Source: Sporolactobacillus kofuensis
Lineage (GTDB): Bacteria; Bacillota; Bacilli; Bacillales; Sporolactobacillaceae
Length of the DNA stretch: 64,000 bases
Reading direction: 5' to 3'
Assembly: GCF_042660205.1 (NCBI RefSeq)
Contig: NZ_JBHSTQ010000004.1
Span: forward strand, 1 to 64,000
Shown in pieces: positions 1 through 8,026 of the stretch (the stretch's first letter is position 1; each line of letters starts with the position of its first letter). The position numbers and the translations under genes are program-made. The notes beneath the pieces were generated by a model. That model ran no database searches. It was not told the origin of the DNA and saw nothing but the letters and a program-made list of their open reading frames with translations.

Positions 1-27
1 TTTGGTTGAAAATATAATTTTACTCAT
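1..27 (-). CDS. 5' end of an unidentified gene leaving the window
   Basis: An ATG on the minus strand at 27-25 is preceded by GAAAGAGGAT at a 4-5 base spacing, and the nine codons up to the window edge (MSKIIFSTK) are open. Only the start is visible, so no family can be assigned. The terminator at 67-119 separates it from the gene to its right. Confidence 0.45.
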
Positions 28-60
28 GATATCCTCTTTCCTCACAGCATTGAAATTCAA

Positions 61-119
61 GTATATAAAAAAATACCTGTAGATAAAACACTCTTTTTCA
101 AGTGTCCTAACTACAGGTA
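61..119 (-). terminator. intrinsic terminator after the DUF6054-like gene
   Basis: A hairpin with arms TACCTGTAG/CTACAGGTA (111-119 and 74-82) and an inner ACACT/AGTGT pairing is followed on the minus strand by a T7 run (67-73). It lies 40 bases after the stop codon of the minus-strand gene 162-491. Confidence 0.75.
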
Positions 120-161
120 CCATTTTATACAGTCCTTTCATTTTTTTCTAAACGACAGCAC

Positions 162-491
162 TTATTCTTCAATGATGGAGTTCGAGAAACAGCCCATGAA
201 TTCCTCCAACCAATCATATGTTGCTCCCCAGTCCCATGATCCGAATATTGAACCCGAACCCCCGGTAATGACAACGGATATTTTGGTCTTCCCCGAGATG
301 TTATCAATCACCGCGGTTAATGCCGCGTAGCTGCTGTTACGAAAAAAATATTTCTGGAAGGCCAGAATGCACTGCTTAATTTCCTCGGATTCCGTCTGCA
401 ATTCGTGTACCTGATCAGCACCTGCAGCTTGCTTAACAAGCTTTACCGCGTCCTCTATTGATACAGAAACAAGGAATGAGCGATCGGCCAT
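162..491 (-). CDS. DUF6054-like small cytoplasmic protein
   Basis: This is a 109-residue protein. I chose the ATG at 491 because AAGAGGAGGT ends six bases upstream; the frame stays open to an upstream ATG at 557 that has no ribosome site. The sequence has no signal peptide or membrane segment. It shows an N-terminal 'MADRSFLVSVSIEDAVKLVK' stretch, a central 'KYFFRNSSYAALTAVIDN' segment and a glycine-rich 'TGGSGSIFGSWDWGA' segment near the C-terminus. These resemble what I remember of the DUF6054 family, whose function is unknown; the match is from memory. It is a single-gene unit with its own terminator, divergent from the Nudix gene. Confidence 0.6.
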   Translation of the reverse strand: MADRSFLVSVSIEDAVKLVKQAAGADQVHELQTESEEIKQCILAFQKYFFRNSSYAALTAVIDNISGKTKISVVITGGSGSIFGSWDWGATYDWLEEFMGCFSNSIIEE

Positions 492-647
492 CTGCATACC
501 TCCTCTTATAACTCCATCTTTAATTTCTTCCGACTTTAACAAAATTATATTGACCATTCAAGCAGAGTCATTCTCTCTATCGATACCAATAGAAAATACA
601 CTATAATAAACATAATAATTAGGACGAAGAAAGAACGGAGGACGTTC

Positions 648-1067
648 ATGTTTCTGGTGATTGTGGAAGCTGCGATCTATCAAAACGGCCGATGGCTAAT
701 CATTAAGCGCAGTGAAAAAGAAAAACATGCGGCCGGTCTCCTCGCGCTTGTCGGTGGAAAAGTTGATTTAACCGATCATCCCAACGATATTCTAGAGCAT
801 GCGCTGCGCCGCGAAATCAAAGAAGAAGTGGATATCGAAGTTACCGACCTTAGATATGTCAAAAGCGCCTCGTTCCAGCTTCCAAACGGTGAAATGGCAC
901 TCGAAGCAATCTTTTTTTGCCGACCTTTGTCAGGCCTCCCGCACGCAGTCAGTGCCGATGAAGTAGCGAAGCTCTACTGGATGACCACCGATGAAGTGCT
1001 TAACCATCCCAATACACCGGATTATCTTAAAGATCAAATTGAACGAGCAGATCGTCTCTTGCATTAG
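648..1067 (+). CDS. Nudix hydrolase
   Basis: This 139-residue protein has a single Nudix fold. The Nudix box lies at about residues 36-64: the leading GGK, then a short insertion, and the helix 'RREIKEEVDI', which keeps the REUXEEXGU metal-binding core with Asp in place of the usual Gly. Nudix enzymes cleave nucleoside diphosphates linked to another group, for example oxidised dNTPs, sugar nucleotides or dinucleotide polyphosphates. Nothing here fixes the substrate. GGAGG lies seven bases before the ATG. It is monocistronic, with a hairpin at 1093-1120 downstream. Confidence 0.85.
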   Translation: MFLVIVEAAIYQNGRWLIIKRSEKEKHAAGLLALVGGKVDLTDHPNDILEHALRREIKEEVDIEVTDLRYVKSASFQLPNGEMALEAIFFCRPLSGLPHAVSADEVAKLYWMTTDEVLNHPNTPDYLKDQIERADRLLH

Positions 1068-1080
1068 CGGATATACTAGA

Positions 1081-1120
1081 TGAAAAACACAAAACCCTCT
1101 TGTTCAAAAACAAGAGGGTT
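1081..1120 (-). terminator. terminator after tRNA-Arg (possibly bidirectional)
   Basis: A 10-bp stem (AACCCTCTTG / CAAGAGGGTT, 1093-1102 and 1111-1120) is followed on the minus strand by TTTTGTGTTTTT. It lies 17 bases past the 3' end of tRNA-Arg. On the plus strand it also follows the Nudix gene, though with a poorer T-run. Confidence 0.8.
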
Positions 1121-1137
1121 CCACGTGTAACATTTTA

Positions 1138-1210
1138 TGGCCCTGAGAGGAATCGAACCTCCGACGCACGGTTTAGGAAACCGACGCTCTATCCACTGAG
1201 CTACAGAGCC
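1138..1210 (-). tRNA. tRNA-Arg (anticodon CCT)
   Basis: The 73-base cloverleaf reads from G at 1210. The acceptor arms GGCTCTG and CAGGGCC pair with one G-T. The anticodon loop is TTCCTAA, giving CCT for AGG codons, and the T arm is GGAGG-TTCGATT-CCTCT. The 3' CCA is not encoded; the sequence runs on as TAA. Confidence 0.95.
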
Positions 1211-1241
1211 GCAGCGCGCACATTTTTTCGCGACATAGAGT

Positions 1242-1270
1242 ATTATATGAATAAAACTCGCCGATGGCAA
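1242..1270 (-). promoter_or_regulatory. sigma-A promoter for tRNA-Arg
   Basis: TTGCCA (1270-1265) and a perfect TATAAT (1247-1242) are separated by 17 bases, about 30 bases before the tRNA 5' end. Confidence 0.8.
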
Positions 1271-1360
1271 GCCCTTTGGTCGTAGCCAGAGGCTGAGTTG
1301 CACGGATACTTTACTCAATCGCAAAAAAAGAATGGCTAGGGCAGCACGACAGTCGGCACA

Positions 1361-1394
1361 AATAAAAGCAGCCCTTTTTTAGAGAGGACTGCTT
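1361..1394 (-). terminator. terminator after the cold-shock gene
   Basis: A 9-bp stem AAGCAGTCC/GGGCTGCTT (one T-G pair) starts 26 bases after the csp stop and is followed by TTATTTG on the minus strand. Confidence 0.75.
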
Positions 1395-1419
1395 CCGCAT
1401 CATCGGTTATGGCCGAAGA

Positions 1420-1620
1420 TCACAGCTTTGTAACGTTTGCTGCTTGAGGTCCGCGGTTACCATCAACGATTTCGAAGCTAACTTCTTGACCTTCTTCAAG
1501 CGTCTTGAAACCGTCGCCTTCGATTGCAGAATAGTGTACGAATACATCATTTCCGCCTTCAACTTCGATGAAGCCGTAGCCTTTTTCTGCGTTAAACCAC
1601 TTTACCTTACCGTTTTGCAT
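1420..1620 (-). CDS. csp: cold-shock protein (CspA/CspB family)
   Basis: The 66-residue protein is a single cold-shock domain covering the whole chain, the usual length for the family. RNP1 reads KGYGFIEV and RNP2 reads VFVHY, the aromatic nucleic-acid-binding strands. These proteins bind single-stranded RNA or DNA and act as RNA chaperones at low temperature or during growth transitions. AGGGAGGC lies about nine bases before the ATG. The gene is monocistronic with its own terminator, a strong promoter at 1802-1830 and a leader of about 175 bases that contains a terminator-like hairpin, so post-initiation control is likely. Confidence 0.95.
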   Translation of the reverse strand: MQNGKVKWFNAEKGYGFIEVEGGNDVFVHYSAIEGDGFKTLEEGQEVSFEIVDGNRGPQAANVTKL

Positions 1621-1696
1621 GTATAAATGCCTCCCTAAAACGTTGCGCTGCCCGCGCGTGAACTAAAACCATTCACCAATTAACACCAAAAATGTG

Positions 1697-1756
1697 CACA
1701 TAAAAAACAGACCTTTCCAGAAGTAAAAACTACTACACTTCGAGGAAGGGTCTTCA
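1697..1756 (-). promoter_or_regulatory. terminator-like hairpin in the csp leader
   Basis: On the minus strand AGACCCTTCC (1755-1746) pairs with GGAAAGGTCT (one G-T), with an inner GAAGT/ACTTC pairing, and is followed by GTTTTTTATG. It lies between the csp promoter and the csp start codon, so it could act as an attenuator or a temperature-sensitive leader element. Confidence 0.6.
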
Positions 1757-1801
1757 TTCTTACATCCAGATCTTATATTAAGTAGTAAAATGGTTTATTA
1801 C

Positions 1802-1830
1802 AATATAGCACATTCCCAATTTTGTGTCAA
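1802..1830 (-). promoter_or_regulatory. strong sigma-A promoter for csp
   Basis: A perfect -35 TTGACA (1830-1825), 17-base spacer and TATATT (1807-1802). The predicted start near 1795 gives a 175-base untranslated leader. Confidence 0.85.
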
Positions 1831-2076
1831 TAAAATCTCGGTTTTGTAACCGCATTCTTCCTTGATTTATCAACATTTTAGCTGTCATGGCTCCTCAGGA
1901 ACTATCCGAATACTACACGTTCTCTAGAATCGACTCATTTCGATTTTTTATACATCTTTTGCTCATCCATTTCGACTTTTTTCACTTTTTTTTGCGCTTT
2001 TAAGGTGATACACTTAATAAATCGTTTTGATGTTCTTATTTATGTATATACTTTTGAAGAAGAAAGGGCGTTAGGA

Positions 2077-2733
2077 ATGATCGAAAACGCATTACCTTCT
2101 CATAAATTGATCTCCGTTGCCGGTATGGTAGGGATCGGAAAAACAACTTTTGCCACTGCATTGGCGCATCATCTACATTATCGTACATCCTTTGAAAAGG
2201 TGGACGGCAATCCATACCTTGATCTCTTTTACAAGGACTTTGAACGTTGGGCATTCCATCTTCAAATCTTCTTTCTCGGCGAGCGTTTCAAGGAAACCCA
2301 GAAGATGGCTGCAAGTTCTGAAAGCTATGTACAGGACCGTTCAATTTATGAGGATACCGGCATCTTTGCGAAGATGCATTATGAAAAGGGCACAATGTCA
2401 GAGGCCGATTATAGAACGTACACCAGTCTCTTTGATGCAATGGTGATGACCCCTTATTTCCGTCATCCCGATTTGTTGATCTATTTGCATGGCTCGCTTG
2501 AAGCAACCATTCAGAGAATCTGCCAACGTGGACGTGGACTAGAAAAGGAAACACCGAACAGTTACTGGGAAGAAATGTTTATGCGTTATGAACAATGGGT
2601 AAACGAATTTGATCTCTGTCCTGTTTTAAAGATCAACATTGATGATTATGATCTGATTAACGATTCAAAGTCTGCCGACAAGATCGTTTCTCTTGTACGT
2701 GAAAGACTGGAAGGAACCGCAAGTTTCAGCTGA
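2077..2733 (+). CDS. dck: deoxyadenosine/deoxycytidine kinase
   Basis: The 218-residue protein phosphorylates deoxyadenosine and deoxycytidine in the deoxynucleoside salvage pathway. The P-loop GMVGIGKTT is at residues 16-24, the substrate-binding 'FERWAFHLQIFF' helix at about 55-66, and the conserved DRS at 87-89 followed by 'IYEDTGIFA'. The resemblance to B. subtilis Dck is close over the full length, better than to Dgk, which normally sits beside it; no dgk copy is present here. The frame is open from 2005, but the ATG at 2077 matches the family N-terminus and has AAAGGG eight bases upstream. It lies beyond serS, as in Bacillus, but on the opposite strand. Confidence 0.9.
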   Translation: MIENALPSHKLISVAGMVGIGKTTFATALAHHLHYRTSFEKVDGNPYLDLFYKDFERWAFHLQIFFLGERFKETQKMAASSESYVQDRSIYEDTGIFAKMHYEKGTMSEADYRTYTSLFDAMVMTPYFRHPDLLIYLHGSLEATIQRICQRGRGLEKETPNSYWEEMFMRYEQWVNEFDLCPVLKINIDDYDLINDSKSADKIVSLVRERLEGTASFS

Positions 2734-2820
2734 TCCATGCTAAGAAAAATCAGATTAAGCCCAGTGCTTGACTGCCACTCTTTATACGTCTTAACTCGCC
2801 AAACTTGTGCATAAATGACA

Positions 2821-2933
2821 CTTCAGTTGCTCACTGCCGCGGGCGATCCGTGAGCCTCCTCGGTCAATCAATGAAATCTGCGGGGTCTCACTTGGCTCGC
2901 GATCATTAGGAATGATCCCGCAGCACTTTCGTG
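2821..2933 (-). repeat. dispersed intergenic repeat, copy A
   Basis: Read on the minus strand it contains CTGCGGGATC, then GCGAGCCAAGTGAGACCCCG and GAGGAGGCTCACGGATCG, the core shared with copies B-G in this window. It fills the space between dck and the small gene at 3057-3209. Nothing else was recognised between 2734 and 3010. Confidence 0.75.
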
Positions 2934-3010
2934 TTTGAATCAGAACTTCTTTCAGTGTTACACCGCTGATATGAACCCTAAGCCCATTCAAAATTTTATC
3001 GTTTCTTATT

Positions 3011-3060
3011 AAAAAAAAATCGTGAATGTGGGAACCCCACATACTCACGATTTTTATTAT
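3011..3060 (-). terminator. bidirectional terminator between dck and the 50-residue gene
   Basis: Two stacked helices (ATCGTGA/TCACGAT and ATGTGGG/CCCACAT, two-base bulge) at 3019-3051 are flanked by a T-run on both strands: TTTTTATTATTTTTC on plus and a T9 run on minus. It serves the minus-strand small gene, whose stop codon is at 3059, and probably dck. Confidence 0.85.
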
Positions 3061-3209
3061 TTTTCTTTTTTCTTATCAGGCTTCTGGGCCTTTTCCTGAT
3101 CCTGCTCTTCGCTAACCGCTTTCGGTTTGTTCGGATTTAAAGTAATTCCAAGATCATCAATCATTTTTGTCAGTCTCGCGTCATTGTTCACTTTCTGATG
3201 AAATGGCAT
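3057..3209 (-). CDS. small highly charged hypothetical protein (50 residues)
   Basis: An ATG at 3209 is preceded by a near-perfect AGGAGGT five bases upstream and opens a 50-codon frame ending in TAA. The N-terminal half (MPFHQKVNNDARLTKMIDDL then GITLNPNKP) could form a short helix. The C-terminal half is rich in Lys, Glu, Gln and Asp and ends in KKKEK, so it is probably disordered. There is no signal peptide or Cys. It lies 40 bases after serS on the same strand and directly before a terminator, which makes it the last gene of the serS unit. I do not recognise the family. The excellent ribosome site and clean terminator argue that it is real. Confidence 0.7.
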   Translation of the reverse strand: MPFHQKVNNDARLTKMIDDLGITLNPNKPKAVSEEQDQEKAQKPDKKKEK

Positions 3210-3249
3210 GGCGCACCTCCTATGATTTTGATCGTTTATGCGAACCTAT

Positions 3250-4536
3250 TCAATCTTTCGGTGTAATGCGCTCAAGATTTTTCATGTACGGACGCAATAC
3301 TTCCGGAATGATCACACTACCGTCTTCCTGTTGGTAATTTTCCAGAATCGCAGCGACTGTACGGCCAACAGCAAGCCCAGAACCATTCAGCGTATGCACA
3401 AATTCAGGTTTCGCTTTCGGCGTGCGCCTGAAGCGAATATTTGCTCGGCGCGCTTGGAAATCTTCAAAGTTACTGCAAGACGAAATTTCGCGATAAGTGT
3501 TCTGGCTTGGAATCCAAACTTCCAAATCATATTTCTTTGCCGCAGTAAAGCCAAGATCCCCGGTACAGATTGCAACAACGCGATAGGGGAGATTGAGCAG
3601 CCGTAGTACTTCTTCAGCATCTCCCGTCAACTTCTCAAGTTCAGTATAGGAATCTTCTGGCTTAACGAAACGTACCAACTCAACCTTATTGAATTGGTGC
3701 TGGCGAATGATGCCGCGTGTATCGCGTCCTGCAGAGCCTGCCTCAGAACGAAAACATGCGCTGTAAGCGGCATAGGCCACGGGTAACTGATCACCGGTTA
3801 GAATCTCGTCGCGATAATAATTCGTTACAGGAACTTCAGCTGTAGGGATTAAGAAATAATCCCGATCATCAGCGATCTTAAAAGCATCCTCTTCGAACTT
3901 TGGCAATTGGCCGGTACCGGTCATGCTGGCACGGTTTACCATATAGGGTGGCATAATGACTTCATAGCCATGCTGATCCTCATGTAAATCAAGCATGAAA
4001 CTGATCAAGGCACGTTCCAGACGTACACCTAGTCCCTTATAAAAGACAAAGCGGCTGCCGGTAACCTTAGCGGCGCGTTCGAAGTCAAGGATATCCAGAT
4101 TCGTTGCAAGATCCCAATGTGCCTTTGGTTCATAGGTGAACTTTGCAGGATCACCCCAGAAGCGAATAGGCTTATTGTCCTTTTCATCGTCACCCACTGG
4201 AACACTCTCATGGGGCACGTTTGGTATTGACAGCATGACCTGCTTCAATTCTTCTTCAACTTGGCTGAGCTGGCTATCAAGTTCTTTAATGCTCGCGCTG
4301 ACTTCACGCATTGAGACAATCAGATCCTGTGCATCTTCCTTCGCTCGCTTTTTAGCCGCAACTTGTGCAGAAACGTCGTTCCGCTTTGCTTTCAGCACTT
4401 CTGCCTGACTAATCAGTTCGCGCCGCTTGTCATCCAATTCAGGAAACTTGTGAAAATCGCTAAGGTCTTCACCTCTTTTATTTAATTTTTCTTTGATTTC
4501 ATCATAATGATCACGTAGCCTTTTCATGTCGAGCAT
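3250..4536 (-). CDS. serS: seryl-tRNA synthetase
   Basis: This 428-residue class II synthetase charges tRNA-Ser with serine using ATP. An N-terminal antiparallel coiled coil (about residues 1-100), which contacts the long variable arm of tRNA-Ser, is followed by the catalytic domain. Motif 2 is recognised by 'FRSEAGSAGRDTRGIIRQHQ' and motif 3 by 'GSGLAVGRTVAAILEN' near residues 385-400. AGGAGG lies nine bases before the ATG. A serine T-box at 4553-4790 precedes it, so transcription should respond to uncharged tRNA-Ser. It follows pdxT on the same strand, as in B. subtilis, but has its own leader. Confidence 0.97.
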   Translation of the reverse strand: MLDMKRLRDHYDEIKEKLNKRGEDLSDFHKFPELDDKRRELISQAEVLKAKRNDVSAQVAAKKRAKEDAQDLIVSMREVSASIKELDSQLSQVEEELKQVMLSIPNVPHESVPVGDDEKDNKPIRFWGDPAKFTYEPKAHWDLATNLDILDFERAAKVTGSRFVFYKGLGVRLERALISFMLDLHEDQHGYEVIMPPYMVNRASMTGTGQLPKFEEDAFKIADDRDYFLIPTAEVPVTNYYRDEILTGDQLPVAYAAYSACFRSEAGSAGRDTRGIIRQHQFNKVELVRFVKPEDSYTELEKLTGDAEEVLRLLNLPYRVVAICTGDLGFTAAKKYDLEVWIPSQNTYREISSCSNFEDFQARRANIRFRRTPKAKPEFVHTLNGSGLAVGRTVAAILENYQQEDGSVIIPEVLRPYMKNLERITPKD

Positions 4537-4552
4537 CGTTTTCTGCCTCCTA

Positions 4553-4775
4553 AAAATAAAAAATCCCGTCCCCTATTGATCAAGGGACGAGATATCACCC
4601 GCGTTGCCACCCAAATTGCCAGCATGTTCATCGTTGCCGGCCGCTTAATCATAGATAACGGTATGATCCGTGTGATCAACCATAAGCTGATCCAGCTCTC
4701 AAGGATGGATTTCCACCATGTCCTTCGCCACTTTCCACCAAGTGCGGCTCTCTATGCAAGGATATTGGCGGTACT
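4553..4775 (-). promoter_or_regulatory. T-box riboswitch (serine) upstream of serS
   Basis: On the minus strand the T-box core GGGTGGCAACGCGGG (4612-4598) precedes a terminator stem, TCTCGTCCC paired with GGGGACGGGA around 4593-4563, and a run of T (4562-4553). Upstream, AGAGAGCC begins stem I, and the segment GGAAATCCATCC places TCC, a serine codon, as the likely specifier (4709-4707), matching the gene it controls. Confidence 0.9.
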
Positions 4776-4846
4776 AATTCCTGTCATTAAGCATACAAAA
4801 TTAACTTATTTAAAATCTACACTAATGACCAGAAAAAAGCAAGCGG

Positions 4847-5422
4847 TTAACTTTCTTCTTCAACCATGTGGACAAAGTATTGATGCATTGCAGGATCTTC
4901 AGTCAATTCCGGGTGAAAAGCGCACGCCAGAAAACGATCTTGACGACAAGCAACAATATGATCATCGACAGTTGCGAGCACGTCTACTTGATCACCGACG
5001 CTCTTAATATAAGGCGCACGAATAAAGACACCCGTATAGTTTTCACTGATTTCTTTGATCTGCAAATTCGCCTCAAAACTATCGACTTGCCGACCAAAGG
5101 CATTGCGCTTTACATCAATATCAAGCACCCCCAGATGAGGGCCTTGTTTTCCTTCAATTTTCTTTGCCATTAAGATTAAACCGGCACATGTTCCAAATAT
5201 AGGTTTCTGTCCCGCAAATGTTTGAATGGCTTCAAACAGACCATAACGGTCCATGATTCTGCGCATCATCGTACTCTCGCCACCGGGGAGAACAAGTCCG
5301 TCAAGCCCGTCCAAATCACGGACATCTTTTACCATTACAGCTTCTGCTCCTGATTGTTCGAGTGAACGGATATGCTCACTGACCGCACCTTGAAGTGCAA
5401 GAACGCCAATTTTCACAGACAT
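4847..5422 (-). CDS. pdxT: glutaminase subunit of pyridoxal 5'-phosphate synthase
   Basis: PdxT releases ammonia from glutamine and channels it to PdxS for vitamin B6 (PLP) synthesis. The 191-residue chain is a class I glutamine amidotransferase: oxyanion-loop GGES at 47-50, nucleophile Cys79 in GTCAGL, and His170 and Glu172 in FHPELTED complete the triad. The start is 14 bases after pdxS, so the two are co-transcribed and presumably translated in fixed ratio. GAGGTG lies about ten bases before the ATG. Confidence 0.97.
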   Translation of the reverse strand: MSVKIGVLALQGAVSEHIRSLEQSGAEAVMVKDVRDLDGLDGLVLPGGESTMMRRIMDRYGLFEAIQTFAGQKPIFGTCAGLILMAKKIEGKQGPHLGVLDIDVKRNAFGRQVDSFEANLQIKEISENYTGVFIRAPYIKSVGDQVDVLATVDDHIVACRQDRFLACAFHPELTEDPAMHQYFVHMVEEES

Positions 5423-5436
5423 AATTGCATTTCACC

Positions 5437-6321
5437 TCAAATTCCACGATCCTGCATACGTTCCGCAGGTTCAAGAGTACTCATATCGATCCCTTTCATC
5501 GGCGTACCAAGACCTTTCGATAATTCAACAATACGTTCGTAGTCTTGGTAATAGGTTGTCGCTTCAACAATTGATCGTGCAAATTTCGCAGGGTTTTCCG
5601 ATTTAAAAATACCTGAACCAACAAAGACACCGTCAGCGCCTAGTTCCATCATCAGAGCAGCATCCGCAGGTGTCGCTACACCGCCGGCTGCAAAGTTCAC
5701 AACCGGAAGACGGCCAGCTTCTTTGATCTGAAGCAAAATTTCATAAGGAGCGCCTAGTTCCTTAGCGAATACCATCAGTTCATCAGGAGCCATAGCAATA
5801 ACCTTGCGTACTTGGCTATTTACCAGTCGCATATGACGAACGGCTTCGACGATGTTCCCTGTCCCTGGTTCACCCTTCGTACGAAGCATCGCTGCACCTT
5901 CGCCGATTCTTCGTGCTGCTTCACCTAAATCACGGCATCCGCAAACAAATGGAACGGTGAATGCTTTTTTATCGATATGAAAAACATCATCTGCCGGGGT
6001 AAGCACTTCACTCTCATCAATATAATCAACTTTCATTGCCTCAAGCACGCGCGCTTCAACAATGTGACCAATTCTTGCTTTTGCCATAACCGGAATCGAA
6101 ACTGCATTTTGAACCTGCTCTACGATTGTCGGATCGGCCATTCTTGCGACGCCGCCTGCCTTACGAATATCTGATGGGACGCGTTCCAGTGCCATGACTG
6201 CTGTTGCGCCTGCTTCTTCAGCAATTTTAGCTTGTTCGGCATTGACCACATCCATGATCACGCCGCCCTTTTGCATTTCCGCCATACCTCGTTTTACACG
6301 ATCTGTTCCTGTCTGTACCAC
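5437..6321 (-). CDS. pdxS: pyridoxal 5'-phosphate synthase, lyase subunit
   Basis: PdxS condenses ribose 5-phosphate, glyceraldehyde 3-phosphate and ammonia to PLP. The 294-residue (beta/alpha)8 barrel has the Schiff-base lysine at position 81 in MAKARIGH and a second lysine in RTKGEPGTGN near residue 149. The start codon is GTG with GGAGGG eight bases upstream. A promoter at 6358-6386 and a terminator between it and dacA make pdxS-pdxT a separate unit from dacA. Confidence 0.97.
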   Translation of the reverse strand: MVQTGTDRVKRGMAEMQKGGVIMDVVNAEQAKIAEEAGATAVMALERVPSDIRKAGGVARMADPTIVEQVQNAVSIPVMAKARIGHIVEARVLEAMKVDYIDESEVLTPADDVFHIDKKAFTVPFVCGCRDLGEAARRIGEGAAMLRTKGEPGTGNIVEAVRHMRLVNSQVRKVIAMAPDELMVFAKELGAPYEILLQIKEAGRLPVVNFAAGGVATPADAALMMELGADGVFVGSGIFKSENPAKFARSIVEATTYYQDYERIVELSKGLGTPMKGIDMSTLEPAERMQDRGI

Positions 6322-6357
6322 TTTATAGTCCCTCCAGTTCTAGAAAAAAAATACCTA

Positions 6358-6386
6358 TAATTATCTTTAGTGTACAACAATGCCAA
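6358..6386 (-). promoter_or_regulatory. probable promoter of pdxS-pdxT
   Basis: TTGGCA (6386-6381), a 17-base spacer and TAATTA (6363-6358) on the minus strand, about 37 bases upstream of the GTG start. Confidence 0.6.
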
Positions 6387-6437
6387 GTAAATAACTATGA
6401 CTATATGGACATTGTCATTTTTTTCTGTATTTATGTG

Positions 6438-6468
6438 TGAAAAAACCGGGGTGTACCCGGTTTTTTCC
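6438..6468 (-). terminator. terminator between dacA and pdxS
   Basis: AAAAAACCGGG and CCCGGTTTTTT flank a short loop (6440-6466), so it is symmetrical and would work in either direction. It follows the dacA stop by about 35 bases. Confidence 0.85.
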
Positions 6469-6502
6469 TGTAAATCGCTTTTTTCATTGCTAAATCTATT
6501 TA

Positions 6503-7858
6503 TTAAAAGAGACCCGCAATCCATGAGAAAAGGGAACCAAACACACTGCCAATACCTTTGAACAGCCGTACAAACCAATTGTTTTTATCGACTTGTTCTG
6601 CAGCAATCACAGGTATTTTATTGTTATTATCATAAAGTTGCCCATATTGAGCATTTCCCTTAGAGACCGGTGTTGCATAGCCAATCGTTTCTCCTTTTTT
6701 CACTGGGGCTTCGAGCTGACCGTCTTTATTTAATTTGGAACGATCCAGTACGACCTTGAATTTGGTAGATACTTTCTCGCCATTAGCAACTGCTGTAGAA
6801 TAACTTTTTCCAAATGCTACTTTGACCTGGTCTTGCTTACCATTATGAACAGCCACAGCTTTTTGTCCCTTGATCAGCTGATTCTTCTTGGCAAGGGCCT
6901 TCTCTGAAAACTGTTGGTAGCCATAGTCAAAGAGTGCACGCGTTTGCTCGAAACGCTGTGCATCTGAGCTTGTACCCATAACAACACTGATGAGACGATG
7001 CCCATTACGATTTACTGTTCCGGTAAAGCAATAGCCGGCAAGATCTGTATGTCCGGTTTTTAAACCATCGACGCCTTCATATTTAAATTTATCCATATTC
7101 ACACCGAAGCCGGGGAGCATGTAGTTCCAGTTCACCATCTGAATCGGTTTATTTGGCGCAACAATACCCGCCGTAAAGCTCTTTAAAGGAATCTTCGAGA
7201 TATTCAATGCTTCAGGATAATCATTAATGACATGGTAGGCTAGTTTGGCGATGTCACGAGCAGAAAGCTCATTGCTGGAATTCGGTCCGCCATAAGGAGC
7301 AAACTTTCCTAAGTCCACATTATCAAGACCAGAGCTGTTGATATAGTGGGCACCGGTCATGCCAAATTTCTTGGCCGTTTTATTCATCAAATCAACAAAG
7401 TTCTTTTCGGAACCGCCAACTTTTTCAGCCAATGCAATCGTTGCACCGTTGGCCGAATAGATCGCCATCGCTTCATACAGCTCTTTAACTGTATATTGAT
7501 AATCTTTTCTTAAGGGCACATTTGAGAATGAGCGATTTTGCGAGATTTGGTATACATAATCACTGACCGGCACTTTGGTATTCCAAGTAATCTTTTTTGA
7601 ATGCAGTGCTTGCATAACCAAGTATTCGGTCATCATCTTCGTCATACTGGCCGGTGGATAGCGCTTATCTGCATTCTTCTCATATAAAATTTGCCCACTA
7701 TTGAAGTCAATGAGAATTGCCGACTTTGCCTTTAAACCAAGTGTATCTTGAGCCGCCTGAGCCTTTGATGCAAATGGTGCTTGAAATGTGAGCGTCAGAA
7801 CCAATAAAAATGCTAGAGCTGCCGCTGCATAGCGACCCAATTTTTTTCCGAAAATCAA
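6503..7858 (-). CDS. dacA: D-alanyl-D-alanine carboxypeptidase (PBP5 type)
   Basis: This low-molecular-weight penicillin-binding protein removes the terminal D-Ala from peptidoglycan stem peptides at the outer face of the membrane. In the 451-residue chain a Sec signal peptide (about 1-36, ending AQAA) is followed by the peptidase S11 domain: catalytic Ser71 and Lys74 in SMTK, then SAN in 'YSANGATIALAEK', then KTG in 'GLKTGHTD'. A beta-rich PBP5 C-terminal domain ends in an aromatic amphipathic helix, FVRLFKGIGSVFGSLF, for membrane attachment. The start codon appears to be TTG at 7858 with GGGGGTG upstream. It sits between guaB and pdxS as in B. subtilis. Confidence 0.95.
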   Translation of the reverse strand: MIFGKKLGRYAAAALAFLLVLTLTFQAPFASKAQAAQDTLGLKAKSAILIDFNSGQILYEKNADKRYPPASMTKMMTEYLVMQALHSKKITWNTKVPVSDYVYQISQNRSFSNVPLRKDYQYTVKELYEAMAIYSANGATIALAEKVGGSEKNFVDLMNKTAKKFGMTGAHYINSSGLDNVDLGKFAPYGGPNSSNELSARDIAKLAYHVINDYPEALNISKIPLKSFTAGIVAPNKPIQMVNWNYMLPGFGVNMDKFKYEGVDGLKTGHTDLAGYCFTGTVNRNGHRLISVVMGTSSDAQRFEQTRALFDYGYQQFSEKALAKKNQLIKGQKAVAVHNGKQDQVKVAFGKSYSTAVANGEKVSTKFKVVLDRSKLNKDGQLEAPVKKGETIGYATPVSKGNAQYGQLYDNNNKIPVIAAEQVDKNNWFVRLFKGIGSVFGSLFSWIAGLF

Positions 7859-8026
7859 ACCCTACACCCCCGAATGAATTCATGCGTATCCCACGCATAC
7901 ACAGAAAACCGAGGCGTTCATTGCCGTCTCGAGTTTTCTTTATCTATGAAAATATATGGAAATCCTTTTTTCGCTCACTTGTCTTCATCAGCCAAAGCAT
8001 GCTTTCTGTAAAAAATCAATCTAATG

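Noticed and set aside
1076..1324. 82-codon minus-strand frame over tRNA-Arg
   Set aside because: It translates straight through the tRNA gene; no ribosome site and no protein-like composition.
2791..3048. 85-codon minus-strand frame downstream of dck
   Set aside because: It lies across repeat copy A and the terminator, with no ribosome site; better explained as non-coding repeat.
4576..5007. 143-codon plus-strand frame over the serS leader and pdxT
   Set aside because: It lies antisense to the T-box and pdxT and has no start site.
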